DNA from: Sphingobium cloacae
GTDB lineage: Bacteria; Pseudomonadota; Alphaproteobacteria; Sphingomonadales; Sphingomonadaceae
Length of the DNA: 64,000 nt
Direction of reading: 5' to 3'
Assembly: GCF_002355855.1 (NCBI RefSeq)
Contig: NZ_AP017655.1
Span: forward strand, 2,476,001-2,540,000
Below the pieces are notes generated by a model, which worked only from the letters and a program-made list of their open reading frames with translations, was not told where the DNA came from and did not search any database. This document shows positions 55,188 to 63,224 of the stretch, in pieces. Each line of letters opens with the position of its first letter. The first letter of the stretch is position 1. The translations under genes and the position numbers were made by a program.

Positions 55188-55751
55188 TTGAGCGGCGACG
55201 CCCTGCCTCGCTGCACCTGGGTGGGCGCGGATTCGCTCTATCGCGCCTATCATGACGACGAATGGGGCGTGCCGGAGCGGGATTCGCGGATGCTCTGGGA
55301 AACGCTGATGCTGGAGGGGTTTCAGGCGGGCCTCTCCTGGATCACGATCCTGCGCAAGCGGGAGGGGTTTCGCGCCGCCTTTGCGGGGTTCGACCCGGAC
55401 CGGGTGGCGGCCTTCGGCGCGGCGGATGTGGAGCGGCTGATGGCCGACCCGGGCATCGTGCGGGCGCGGGCGAAGATCGAGGCGACGATCCGGGGCGCGC
55501 GTATCTTTTGCGAGATGCGGGACCGGGGCGAGGATTTCGCGGACTATGTCTGGTCCTTTGTGGACGACCAGCCGATCCGGGGCGACGGGGTGACCGTCCA
55601 TGCCCAGACGCCCTTGTCGGCGGAGATTTCCAGGGAGCTCAAGAAGCGCGGATTCAAGTTCGTGGGGCCGACCATCGTCTATGCGTGGATGCAGGCGGTC
55701 GGGATGGTCAACGATCATGCGGCCCATTGCTTCCGGCGGGACGCGCTATGA
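55188..55751 (+). CDS. tag: DNA-3-methyladenine glycosylase I
   Basis: Base-excision glycosylase for 3-methyladenine, 187 residues. N-terminal zinc-type 'CTWVGADSLYRAYHDDEWGVP' (short: YRAYHDDEWG) and 'VNDHAAHCFR' near the C-terminus supply the zinc ligands; 'EGFQAGLSWITILRKRE' (short: FQAGLSWITIL) is the family hallmark. The start codon appears to be TTG, right after gyrB; no ATG would give a full N-terminus. Confidence 0.93.
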   Translation: MSGDALPRCTWVGADSLYRAYHDDEWGVPERDSRMLWETLMLEGFQAGLSWITILRKREGFRAAFAGFDPDRVAAFGAADVERLMADPGIVRARAKIEATIRGARIFCEMRDRGEDFADYVWSFVDDQPIRGDGVTVHAQTPLSAEISRELKKRGFKFVGPTIVYAWMQAVGMVNDHAAHCFRRDAL

Positions 55752-56284
55752 GGGTTGGGTTGCCCTTGCTGGCGGCGCTCGCTTTGGCGGGATGCGGCGG
55801 GGAGGATCGCGTTCCGGCGAACGAGGCGGGAGCGGGAGGCGCGGCGGTGAATGGGGCGTTGATCGCCGATCGTCGCGAAACCATGAACGAGATGGCGAAG
55901 GAAAAGGGATTTGAAAATCCCGCGCCGGCGGTTCCACGTGGAACGTCGGCCGTTTCCGATCCTGACCCCAGGCCGGAGCCGAGGGAGGTATCGGAATACC
56001 GGGCCATCGGGACGGAGCCTTTCTGGGCGGTGCGGGTGCGGGGGTCGGTGGCGACATTGGAGCGGCCGGACAAGCCCCCGGCCCGTTTTGCGGTGGCGCG
56101 GGCGGATGACCGGCGGACGGTGCGCTATCTGGGCGAGGAGTTCTCCATGACCGTCAGCGAGGGGCCTTGCAGCGACGGGATGAGCGATTCCATCTGGTCC
56201 GACCGGGTGCAGATCGCCTTCGGAGAAGGGACGCTGAAAGGATGCGGCGGCGAGCGGGACGACGGGGGCATGGGGCCGCCCTGA
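55748..56284 (+). CDS. Lipoprotein of the COG3650 type
   Basis: A 178-residue lipoprotein, lipobox LALAGC (Cys near 17). The C-terminal part 'YRAIGTEPFWAVRVRG', 'FSMTVSEGPCSDGMSDSIW' (short: EGPCSDGMSD) and 'GTLKGCGG' is the pattern of an uncharacterised envelope protein family (COG3650). Function unknown. ATGA overlap with tag, so gyrB-tag-lipoprotein look like one unit. The last residues are Gly/Asp-rich. Confidence 0.8.
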   Translation: MRVGLPLLAALALAGCGGEDRVPANEAGAGGAAVNGALIADRRETMNEMAKEKGFENPAPAVPRGTSAVSDPDPRPEPREVSEYRAIGTEPFWAVRVRGSVATLERPDKPPARFAVARADDRRTVRYLGEEFSMTVSEGPCSDGMSDSIWSDRVQIAFGEGTLKGCGGERDDGGMGPP

Positions 56285-56445
56285 GCGTTCCGGCCATGGT
56301 CCCTCGCCGAAGCGGAAACGACCCTGGCCTGAAACGCCTGTCCGCTCCTCCAAAAATGAACGCACCCGGTTTTGAGCGCAAGGAATGGGAGGCCCCGGCC
56401 CGCGCCATGCCCTAAATGGCTGGCTCCATCAGATGGAGTGGCAGG

Positions 56446-57198
56446 ATGAACAGGATAGACGGCAAGGTCGCCATCGTCACCGGCGCGAGTTCGGGCATCG
56501 GGAAAGCGGCCGCCATGCTCTTCGCCGCCAACGGGGCGTCGGTGGTGCTGGTCGCTCGCCGCCGGGAGGCGTTGGAACGGCTGGCGGGCGAGATCGAGGG
56601 GCGGGGCGGGCGAGCCGTCGCGATCGCCGGAGACGTGGCCGGGGAGAGCACGCATCGGGACGCGGTGGCCGCCGCGCAATCGGCCTTTGGCGGATTGGAC
56701 ATCGCCTTCAACAATGCGGGGCTGGTCGGCGCGATGAGACCGCTGGCCGAGATCGAGCCGCACGAGTGGGCGGAGGTGCTGGCGGTGAACCTGACCGCCG
56801 CCTTTCTGGGAGCGCGCGCGCAGATTCCCGCGATGCGGGAGCGGGGCGGCGGCGCGCTGCTGTTCACGGGCAGCTTTGTCGGGAACAGCGTGGGATTGCC
56901 GGGCATGAGCGCCTATGCGGCGGCGAAGGCGGGCCTGATGGGGTTGGTGCGCGGCATCGCCGCCGATTATGGCGCCGCCGGCATCCGCGCCAATGCCCTT
57001 TTGCCGGGAGGAACCGCGACCGGAATGGCCGGCGATGCGGCCCAGCGCGAATGGGCCGCCGGCCTGCACGCCATGAAGCGAATCGCCGAGCCGGAGGAAA
57101 TCGCGCAGGCCGCGCTGTTTCTGGTCAGCGGCATGGCGAGCTTCGTCACCGGGTCGGCGCTGTGGGCGGACGGAGGCAATGCCGCCGTGAAGCTGTGA
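56446..57198 (+). CDS. SDR family oxidoreductase
   Basis: Short-chain dehydrogenase of 250 residues. Cofactor loop 'TGASSGIGKAA' at about 12-22, 'NNAGL' near 87, catalytic Ser near 143 and YxxxK in 'YAAAKAGL' near 156-160. Arg/basic residues after the second strand ('VARRREALERL') suggest NADP preference. Start at 56446 has GGAG 7 nt before it; an in-frame ATG at 56416 is less likely. Substrate unknown. Confidence 0.9.
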   Translation: MNRIDGKVAIVTGASSGIGKAAAMLFAANGASVVLVARRREALERLAGEIEGRGGRAVAIAGDVAGESTHRDAVAAAQSAFGGLDIAFNNAGLVGAMRPLAEIEPHEWAEVLAVNLTAAFLGARAQIPAMRERGGGALLFTGSFVGNSVGLPGMSAYAAAKAGLMGLVRGIAADYGAAGIRANALLPGGTATGMAGDAAQREWAAGLHAMKRIAEPEEIAQAALFLVSGMASFVTGSALWADGGNAAVKL

Positions 57199-57210
57199 GG
57201 ATGGGGCGGG

Positions 57211-57891
57211 TCAGGCCGCCGGGCGCTCTCCGAACAGGGCCGTTCCCACGCGGATATCGGTCGCGCCCAGCATGATCGCGGTCTCGAAATCGCCGGACAT
57301 GCCCATGGAGAGCCGCTCCAGCCCTTCCTCCCGCGCCATCCTGGCGAGCAGGGCGAAATAGGGGGCGGGCTCTCCCTGCGCGGGGGGGACGCACATCAGG
57401 CCGAGAAGGGGAATGTCCGCCTGCCGCGCCGCCGCGATCAGCGCGGGGGTGTCGGCGATGGCGCAGCCGCCTTTCTGCTCTTCCGCCCCGATATTGACCT
57501 GGATGTAGCAGGGGACGCGGCGGCCTGCGGCGTCCATCGCCTTCGCCAGCGCGGCCAGTAGCGAGGGGCGGTCGAGCGAGTGGATCGCGTCGAACAGGGC
57601 CACCGCCTCCGCCGCCTTGTTGGATTGAAGCTGGCCGACCAGGTGCAGGGCGATGCCGGGATATTCCCCGCGCAGGGCGGGCCATTTGGCCTGCGCTTCC
57701 TGCACGCGGTTTTCGCCGAAGACGCGCTGGCCCGCTTCGATCAGGGGGCGGATGGCTTCGGCCTCCTGCATTTTCGAGACGGCGATCAGGCTGATGTCGC
57801 CGCCCTTGCGGCCCGTCAGGCGGGCGGCGCGGTCCATGGCGCTGGAAATGGCGGCGAGGCGGCCGGCGGCTTCTGTGATGGCGGTCGTCAT
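57211..57891 (-). CDS. YggS family PLP homeostasis protein
   Basis: PLP-binding protein of 226 residues in the YggS/PROSC family, which keeps free PLP in balance and affects amino acid pools. PLP lysine Lys40 in 'ISLIAVSKMQEA', then 'FGENRVQEAQAKWPAL', 'HLVGQLQSNKA' and 'LSMGMSGDFETAI' at the C-terminus are diagnostic. Convergent with the SDR gene, divergent from the ThiE-like gene. Confidence 0.94.
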   Translation of the reverse strand: MTTAITEAAGRLAAISSAMDRAARLTGRKGGDISLIAVSKMQEAEAIRPLIEAGQRVFGENRVQEAQAKWPALRGEYPGIALHLVGQLQSNKAAEAVALFDAIHSLDRPSLLAALAKAMDAAGRRVPCYIQVNIGAEEQKGGCAIADTPALIAAARQADIPLLGLMCVPPAQGEPAPYFALLARMAREEGLERLSMGMSGDFETAIMLGATDIRVGTALFGERPAA

Positions 57892-57914
57892 GGCGGCTGC
57901 TATAGGCGAGGGTC

Positions 57915-58469
57915 ATGGAGCATCGCCACCGCAAAAAGCTGCCGATTGTCTGGTTGATGACGGATGAGCGCGTGGACGAGGCAGTCCAGCTTGCCGCCGC
58001 CGCGCGATTGCCCAGGGGGCGGGGGGGCATCGTTTTCCGCCATTATCGCACGGGCGCGGAGGAGCGGCGGGCGTTGTTCATGCGGTTCCGGGCGATTGCG
58101 CGGCGGCGGCGGTTGCTGCTGATGCTGGGCGGGAGCGCGGGGCAGGCCGCGGACTGGGGCGCGGATGGCTGGCATGGCGGGGACCGTCGGCGCGGGCAGG
58201 GGAGGATGCTTCATAGCGTGGCCGCGCATGACGCGCGGGAGGTCGTGGCGGCGGGGAAAAGGAAGGCCGATTTCCTCTTCCTCTCACCCCTGTTTCCGAC
58301 GCGCTCCCATCCGGGCACGCGGGCGCTGGGCAAGGCGCGGTTCGCGATGCTGGCGCGGCAGGCCGGGATGCCGGTGATGGCGCTGGGCGGAGTGCGGGCG
58401 CGGGACCGGCGCTTGCTGCGCGGGCTGGGCGCGGCGGGGTGGGGGGCGATCGACGGGTTGCTGGGTTAG
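57915..58469 (+). CDS. Thiamine phosphate synthase/TenI-like protein
   Basis: A 184-residue TIM-barrel-like protein. 'PIVWLMTDERV', 'GIVFRHY' and 'LSPLFPTRSHPGTRALG' (the ThiE phosphate-loop analogue) with 'PVMALGGVRARD' place it in the ThiE/TenI superfamily. The central part is Arg- and Gly-rich and the ThiE pyrophosphate motifs are incomplete, so a catalytic thiamine phosphate synthase is not sure. Divergent from the YggS-type gene. Confidence 0.75.
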   Translation: MEHRHRKKLPIVWLMTDERVDEAVQLAAAARLPRGRGGIVFRHYRTGAEERRALFMRFRAIARRRRLLLMLGGSAGQAADWGADGWHGGDRRRGQGRMLHSVAAHDAREVVAAGKRKADFLFLSPLFPTRSHPGTRALGKARFAMLARQAGMPVMALGGVRARDRRLLRGLGAAGWGAIDGLLG

Positions 58470-58564
58470 GGTGAGGGAATTGGCTGGCGAAGACGGAGAG
58501 TGGAAATTCCGCGTTGGGGAAGCGGAGGATTGGTATTCCTCACCCCATTGTCCGTGGGCATCTC

Positions 58565-59794
58565 TCATTTTGCGATATCGAAAATATAGACTGTGGTCTC
58601 GCCGCTAATCCAAGCCTTTCGACCATCGCGGGAGAAGCCGACCGTGCATCCGCTTGTCGAAGGACGAGGTATCTGCTGAATGATCTTTCCTGAGGCCATC
58701 GATATGAGTGCGGTGGTCGATCGATGCTTTTCGCGAGGCATTGATATCAATGCATATCGACCATCAGGGCTGATCGCTGGAACGTCGCTACCGGAAAACT
58801 CCCTGGCGGTCCCCCTTAGCGACCAAATAATATTGCCGGTGGATAGCGATCGAAGCTCCGCTATTGGCCCGGTTTGTGGTGTCGGAGGTGGGCAATTCGG
58901 ATTTAGTTCACAGGTGGCTCCGGAGGCGCTCAAATTTTTCATCACGAGGACGTCGCGACCGTTGGGAGTCACCGTGAATTGGTGAACATATTTCGTTCCG
59001 AGTTGTAGGATCCGTGGCGCTTTGCCCTGCGTCCATACGACCCATCGATTAGATTGAAAGGCAATTAACGCAGTGATGATGCCCTTCGCATTCATGCTGT
59101 GCGATATCGCGCCTACTCTTGATTTCGTCGGAAGGTCGGGAATGGATGCGATAGCTGCAGCCTGCAAAACTTTACCGTTCAAAGCATCGACAAAGGCGAG
59201 AGTGGGATGAGGATCGTCATGTTCAGGCTTATACAGAAAGCCTTTCGTGCCAAAGGCCGCAATGGCGATGCCAGATTCGCCCATCCAATATAGCTCGTCG
59301 AGGGGACCAGCGGCATTTGCAAGCTTGGGTAACTGGCGAGCCGGTCCATTGACGGGGAAAAGATAGGGCTGAAGAGGGCCAAGAGCGAAACCGCTGGGCT
59401 TTGCTGTATTCTGCCTTACTCCCAGCACCGCCGATGAAGTCCTCAGCCAGTCAAAAGGCGGCTTGCCTAATGGGCCAGTTATGCGCCCCTGAAAGCGCGT
59501 CGTTGAAGGCTTGGGGCCAGTACGCACGATTGCAAGACCATTTATTGAGTCAAAAACAAAGAAATCACGCAAATCAGGGGATGGTTGCGGAGCGGTTCGC
59601 GGAAAATTGCTCGGCGGGATCGATAGACAGTAAACTTTCGAAAGGGAAAACGGACCCGCTCCTATCGGTTTCGCAGATGATAGCATCCGGCTATCATGTT
59701 TACCGCAGCCACTTGCCGTTGGAGCCGCCGAAGCCCCGGGCCAGCTGCACATGACTATAATCGCAAACAACAAGGAGAGCCGGACGCAAGGCAT
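58565..59794 (-). CDS. Secreted beta-propeller protein, AT-richer than neighbours
   Basis: No family recognised. About 409 residues from the ATG at 59794, with a signal peptide ('LLFAIIVMCSWPGASAAP', about 1-24). The rest shows recurring 'SPDGRYALISM', 'TPNGRDVLVMKNLSA', 'SRDGRKAWISGETTVYIFDI' blades typical of WD40/YVTN-like propellers. There is no Shine-Dalgarno before the chosen start. Base composition is clearly lower in GC (near 45-50 percent in parts) than the flanking genes at about 65, with codon use to match, a sign of acquisition. Confidence 0.75.
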   Translation of the reverse strand: MPCVRLSLLFAIIVMCSWPGASAAPTASGCGKHDSRMLSSAKPIGAGPFSLSKVYCLSIPPSNFPRTAPQPSPDLRDFFVFDSINGLAIVRTGPKPSTTRFQGRITGPLGKPPFDWLRTSSAVLGVRQNTAKPSGFALGPLQPYLFPVNGPARQLPKLANAAGPLDELYWMGESGIAIAAFGTKGFLYKPEHDDPHPTLAFVDALNGKVLQAAAIASIPDLPTKSRVGAISHSMNAKGIITALIAFQSNRWVVWTQGKAPRILQLGTKYVHQFTVTPNGRDVLVMKNLSASGATCELNPNCPPPTPQTGPIAELRSLSTGNIIWSLRGTAREFSGSDVPAISPDGRYALISMPREKHRSTTALISMASGKIIQQIPRPSTSGCTVGFSRDGRKAWISGETTVYIFDIAK

Positions 59795-60038
59795 ATGGAA
59801 TCCCGATACACTGCTGGAAGGTCTTCCTAGTCGGGTGTGATTATCCCTATGTGGTGAAGAATGGTTAATCACAAAATGCTGTGGCACTAGTGAGACCGGA
59901 TTCTTCCTGTGGGAAGCCGATATGATGTTATGAATGTCGAAATGGGCCGTACCGCCCATGGACGGCAACATCATCCATAACCTTTTTCAACAGGCCTTTT
60001 ACAAAAGAGCCATTTCCCGCTATTGGCATGGCATCCCT

Positions 60039-60050
60039 ATCCAACTGGAT
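60039..60050. promoter_or_regulatory. Inverted repeat just before the MocR gene
   Basis: ATCCAACTGGAT (ATCCA-AC-TGGAT), ending 9 bp before the start. Possible operator for MocR self-control. The 265-bp gap 59795-60059 also holds a TTAACCAT motif (59868-59861, minus strand). Confidence 0.3.
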
Positions 60051-60059
60051 CGCTTTGCC

Positions 60060-61523
60060 ATGTCCACATCCTTTCTGAGGCCGCCTTCCTTGCTCCGCTT
60101 GCTGGGGGCCTGGCGGGCGGAGGATAGTCCGGAGCCGGCCTATCGGCAGTTGGCGCAGGCCTTGCGGATGCTGGTGCTGGACGGACGGATCGGGCTGGAC
60201 GTGCGCTTGCCGGGGGAGCGGGAGCTGGCGGCGGCGCTGGGATTGAGCCGCACGACGGTGGCCGCCGCGTTCGACCGGCTGCGGGACGAGGGCTATCTGC
60301 AAAGCCGTCAGGGATCGGGCAGCGTGACGCGCCTGCCCGCCGGGCGGATCGAATCGGGCCAGCCGGAGATCGATCTGGGCAGCGGCGGCAATCTGCTCAA
60401 CTGGACCCATGCGGCGCTGCCCGCCGCGCCGGGGGTGGGGCGCGCGGTGCAGGCGGCGGCGGAGATGCTGCCCGCCTTTCTGGGCGATCTGGGTTACGAT
60501 CCTCTGGGGCTGCCGCCGCTGCGGCGCGCCATCGCGGCGGATTTCGAGCGGCGGGGATGCCCCACCAGCCCGGACCAGATCATCGTCACCAACGGCGCGC
60601 AGCAGGGCTTTGCATTGCTGGTGCAGTGGCTGGCGGGGCCGGGCGACCGGGCGGTGATCGATCATCCCACCTATCATAACGCGGTGCAGGCGTTGCAGCG
60701 CGCCCATGTCGTGCCGGTGCCGGTCGGCCTGCCCGCGCAGGGGTGGGACATCGACGCGATGGAGGCGGCTTTCCGCCAGACCGCGCCGCGCTTCGCCTAT
60801 GTGATCGCGGATTTCCACAACCCCACCGGGCGCAGCATGGACCCGGCGACGCGGCGGGCGCTGGTGCAGGCCGCCGCCGCCACGCACACGCCGCTCATCA
60901 TCGACGAGACGATGGTGGCGATGGGGCTGGACTTCGCGCCGCCGCCGCCGGTCGCGGTGCACGATCCTTCGGGGCGGCAGGTCATCACCATGGGATCGGC
61001 GAGCAAGATCTACTGGGGCGGGCTGCGGGTCGGCTGGATCCGCGCCGATCCGCAGACCATCGCGGCGCTGGGGCGGCTGCGCACGACCATGGACATGGCG
61101 AGCCCGGTGGTCGAGCAGCTCGCGGTCGCGCATCTGCTGGACGAAGGGGAGGGGCTGGGGGCGCGGGCCGACATGCTGCGGGAGCGGCGCGACCGGCTGC
61201 TGATGCTGCTGGAGGCGCATTTGCCGCACTGGCGGATCGAATCGCCGGCGGGCGGGCTTTCCTTATGGGCGGAGATGCCGCGCGCGGAGGCCACGGCGCT
61301 GGCGGCGCTGGCGGAAAGCCATGGCGTGCGGATCGCGGCGGGGCCGCGCTTTGGCGTGGGCGGCGCGTTCGAGCGGTTCCTGCGCCTGCCCTTCACCCTG
61401 TCGGAAGAGCAACTGGCGCTGGGCGTCGAGAGGCTGGCGCAGGCCGATGCGCGGCTCCATGCGCGGATGCCCGCGGGGCGCGATGCGGCGGCGCTGGCGC
61501 TGGAGGCGGATCGGTTGATTTGA
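60060..61523 (+). CDS. MocR-type transcriptional regulator (GntR HTH + aminotransferase domain)
   Basis: A 487-residue PLP-dependent regulator. The winged HTH of the GntR type is at about 15-80 ('YRQLAQALRMLVLDGRIGLDVRLPGERELAAALGLSRTTV', short LPGERELAAALGLSRTTV), and the fold-type I aminotransferase domain spans about 100-480 with the PLP lysine Lys316 in 'GSASKIYWGGLRVGW'. Start 60060 is chosen; upstream in-frame Met codons lack support. The membrane partner gene yczE that often stands next to MocR genes is absent; the divergent neighbour is the beta-propeller gene. Confidence 0.88.
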   Translation: MSTSFLRPPSLLRLLGAWRAEDSPEPAYRQLAQALRMLVLDGRIGLDVRLPGERELAAALGLSRTTVAAAFDRLRDEGYLQSRQGSGSVTRLPAGRIESGQPEIDLGSGGNLLNWTHAALPAAPGVGRAVQAAAEMLPAFLGDLGYDPLGLPPLRRAIAADFERRGCPTSPDQIIVTNGAQQGFALLVQWLAGPGDRAVIDHPTYHNAVQALQRAHVVPVPVGLPAQGWDIDAMEAAFRQTAPRFAYVIADFHNPTGRSMDPATRRALVQAAAATHTPLIIDETMVAMGLDFAPPPPVAVHDPSGRQVITMGSASKIYWGGLRVGWIRADPQTIAALGRLRTTMDMASPVVEQLAVAHLLDEGEGLGARADMLRERRDRLLMLLEAHLPHWRIESPAGGLSLWAEMPRAEATALAALAESHGVRIAAGPRFGVGGAFERFLRLPFTLSEEQLALGVERLAQADARLHARMPAGRDAAALALEADRLI

Positions 61524-61556
61524 AGGGGTGGATTGGCGACGGTTTGCTTTCCTAAC

Positions 61557-61678
61557 TTCGTTCGCCCTGAGGTGGGCTGAGCGAAGTCGAAGGCCCGTAT
61601 CGAAGGGTCTCCCTCGTGCACCCTGTCCTTCGATACGCCACTGCGACAAGCTCAGTGGCACCTCAGGACGAACGGTGA
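61557..61678. repeat. Long imperfect inverted repeat
   Basis: A 120-bp element whose two halves of about 50 bp are near reverse complements, sharing CGTTCG..CCTGAGGTG, CTGAGC..GTCG and GTATCGAAGG. Related REP-like palindromes with CCTGAG and TCGAAGG are common between sphingomonad genes. Rest of the gap between MocR and DUF4139 genes (61524-61803) is empty. Confidence 0.65.
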
Positions 61679-61803
61679 ATGAATTGCGAATGTACGCCTT
61701 ATGGCCGAAAGCACCCATCAACGCCGCATAATCGCTCTACGTGCTTTGCATCCGCGCCGGGATCAGGCAGAACGGCGGTAACGCCCGGAGGGAGCCGATC
61801 CTG

Positions 61804-63216
61804 ATGCATGCTATCCGACTGTTTTCGAGCCTGTTGTTCGCCTTGCCCGTCGCGGCCTTCGCGCAGGGGGCGGCTTCCGATCCGACGGGGGCTTCGGCGC
61901 AGGGGGATGTGTCGGTCACCATCTATAATGACGATCTCGCGCTGGTGCAGGATGTGCGGCAGATCGCCATTCCGGCGGGCATCCACCGGATCGAGTTTCC
62001 CGACGTGTCCGCGCAGATCAGGCCGGAAACGGTGTCCTTCGCGGCGGACGGCGCGTCCATCGTCGAGCAGAATTTCGATTTCGACCTGCTGTCCCCGGCC
62101 AAGCTGATGGAAAAGGCGGTAGGCAAGACCGTCACCATCGTCCGCACCAATCCCGCGACCGGCGCGGAAGTGCGCGAGCAGGCCAAGGTGCTGAGCGTCC
62201 ATGGCGGCACGGTGCTCCAGATCGGCAGCCGGATCGAGGTGCTGCGCGACGATGGCTTGCCGGTGCGGGTGATCTTCGACCGGGTGCCCGCCAATCTGCG
62301 GGCGCGGCCCACCTTGTCGGTGACAGTCGACAGCGCGCGGGGCGGGACGCGGCCCGCCGCCATCCGCTATCTGACGCCGGGCATCGGCTGGAGCGCGGAT
62401 TATGTCGCGCTGTTCGATGCGAAGGTGGGGCGGATCGACGTGCAGGGCTGGGTCACGCTGACCAACAATTCGGGCACGGCCTATGACAATGCGCGGACCT
62501 TGCTGGTCGCGGGGAGCGTCAACCAGAGCCGGTCCTCGCCGCGCTATCGCCCGGCGCGCCCGACCCCCATCCGCGCTGCGGGCACGGAGACGGCGGACCG
62601 CGAGCAGCTGGGCGACTTCTATCTCTATCCGCTGGCCGCCCGCACCACCATCGCGGAGCGGCAGACCAAGCAGGTGAGCTTCCTGGACGTGCAGGGCGTT
62701 CCGGCGAAGGCGGGCTATGCCTATGACAATGGGTGGCTGGGCAGTTCCAATGAGCCGCAGAGCGCGCGCAGCGTCGTCAGCTTCTCGACCTCGCGCAGCG
62801 GCGGGCTGGGCGATGCGCTGCCCGCCGGGACGGTGCGCTTCTATATGAAGGACGCGGCGGGCGCGCCGCAGTTCATCGGCGAGAATCAGGTCGGCCATAC
62901 GCCGATGGGGAGCGAACTGGCGCTGGCGACCGGCGACGCCTTCGACGTGAAGGTGAAGCCGGTGGTGGAACAGCGCGAGCGGCTGTCGTCGAACAAATGG
63001 CGGTCGCACATGCGCTATGACCTCAGCAATGCGAAGGCGGAGCCGGTGACGGTGGACCTCACCCAGTCGGGCCTCGACTTTTATCAGGACGACACGCGGA
63101 TCGTCAGCGAGAGCCAGCCGTCCCGCCGGGTGGACAGCAATGCGGCGCGCTGGACGGTGACGGTCCCGGCCAACGGCACCGCGACCGTCACGGCGATCTT
63201 CGAAACCCGCTATTGA
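61804..63216 (+). CDS. DUF4139 domain secreted protein
   Basis: A 470-residue secreted protein with signal peptide (about 1-21, 'LLFALPVAAFAQG'). DUF4139 with its N-terminal DUF4140-like part is recognised by 'SVTIYNDDLALVQDVRQI', 'LSVTVDSARGGTRPAAIRYLTPGIGWSADYVALF' (short: YLTPGIGWSADYVALF) and 'VTLTNNSGTAYDNARTLLVAG' (short: TNNSGTAYDNA). Function unknown. A GGAGGGAG stretch lies before the start. Its paralogue begins 8 bp after its stop. Confidence 0.85.
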   Translation: MHAIRLFSSLLFALPVAAFAQGAASDPTGASAQGDVSVTIYNDDLALVQDVRQIAIPAGIHRIEFPDVSAQIRPETVSFAADGASIVEQNFDFDLLSPAKLMEKAVGKTVTIVRTNPATGAEVREQAKVLSVHGGTVLQIGSRIEVLRDDGLPVRVIFDRVPANLRARPTLSVTVDSARGGTRPAAIRYLTPGIGWSADYVALFDAKVGRIDVQGWVTLTNNSGTAYDNARTLLVAGSVNQSRSSPRYRPARPTPIRAAGTETADREQLGDFYLYPLAARTTIAERQTKQVSFLDVQGVPAKAGYAYDNGWLGSSNEPQSARSVVSFSTSRSGGLGDALPAGTVRFYMKDAAGAPQFIGENQVGHTPMGSELALATGDAFDVKVKPVVEQRERLSSNKWRSHMRYDLSNAKAEPVTVDLTQSGLDFYQDDTRIVSESQPSRRVDSNAARWTVTVPANGTATVTAIFETRY

Positions 63217-63224
63217 GCGGCGTC

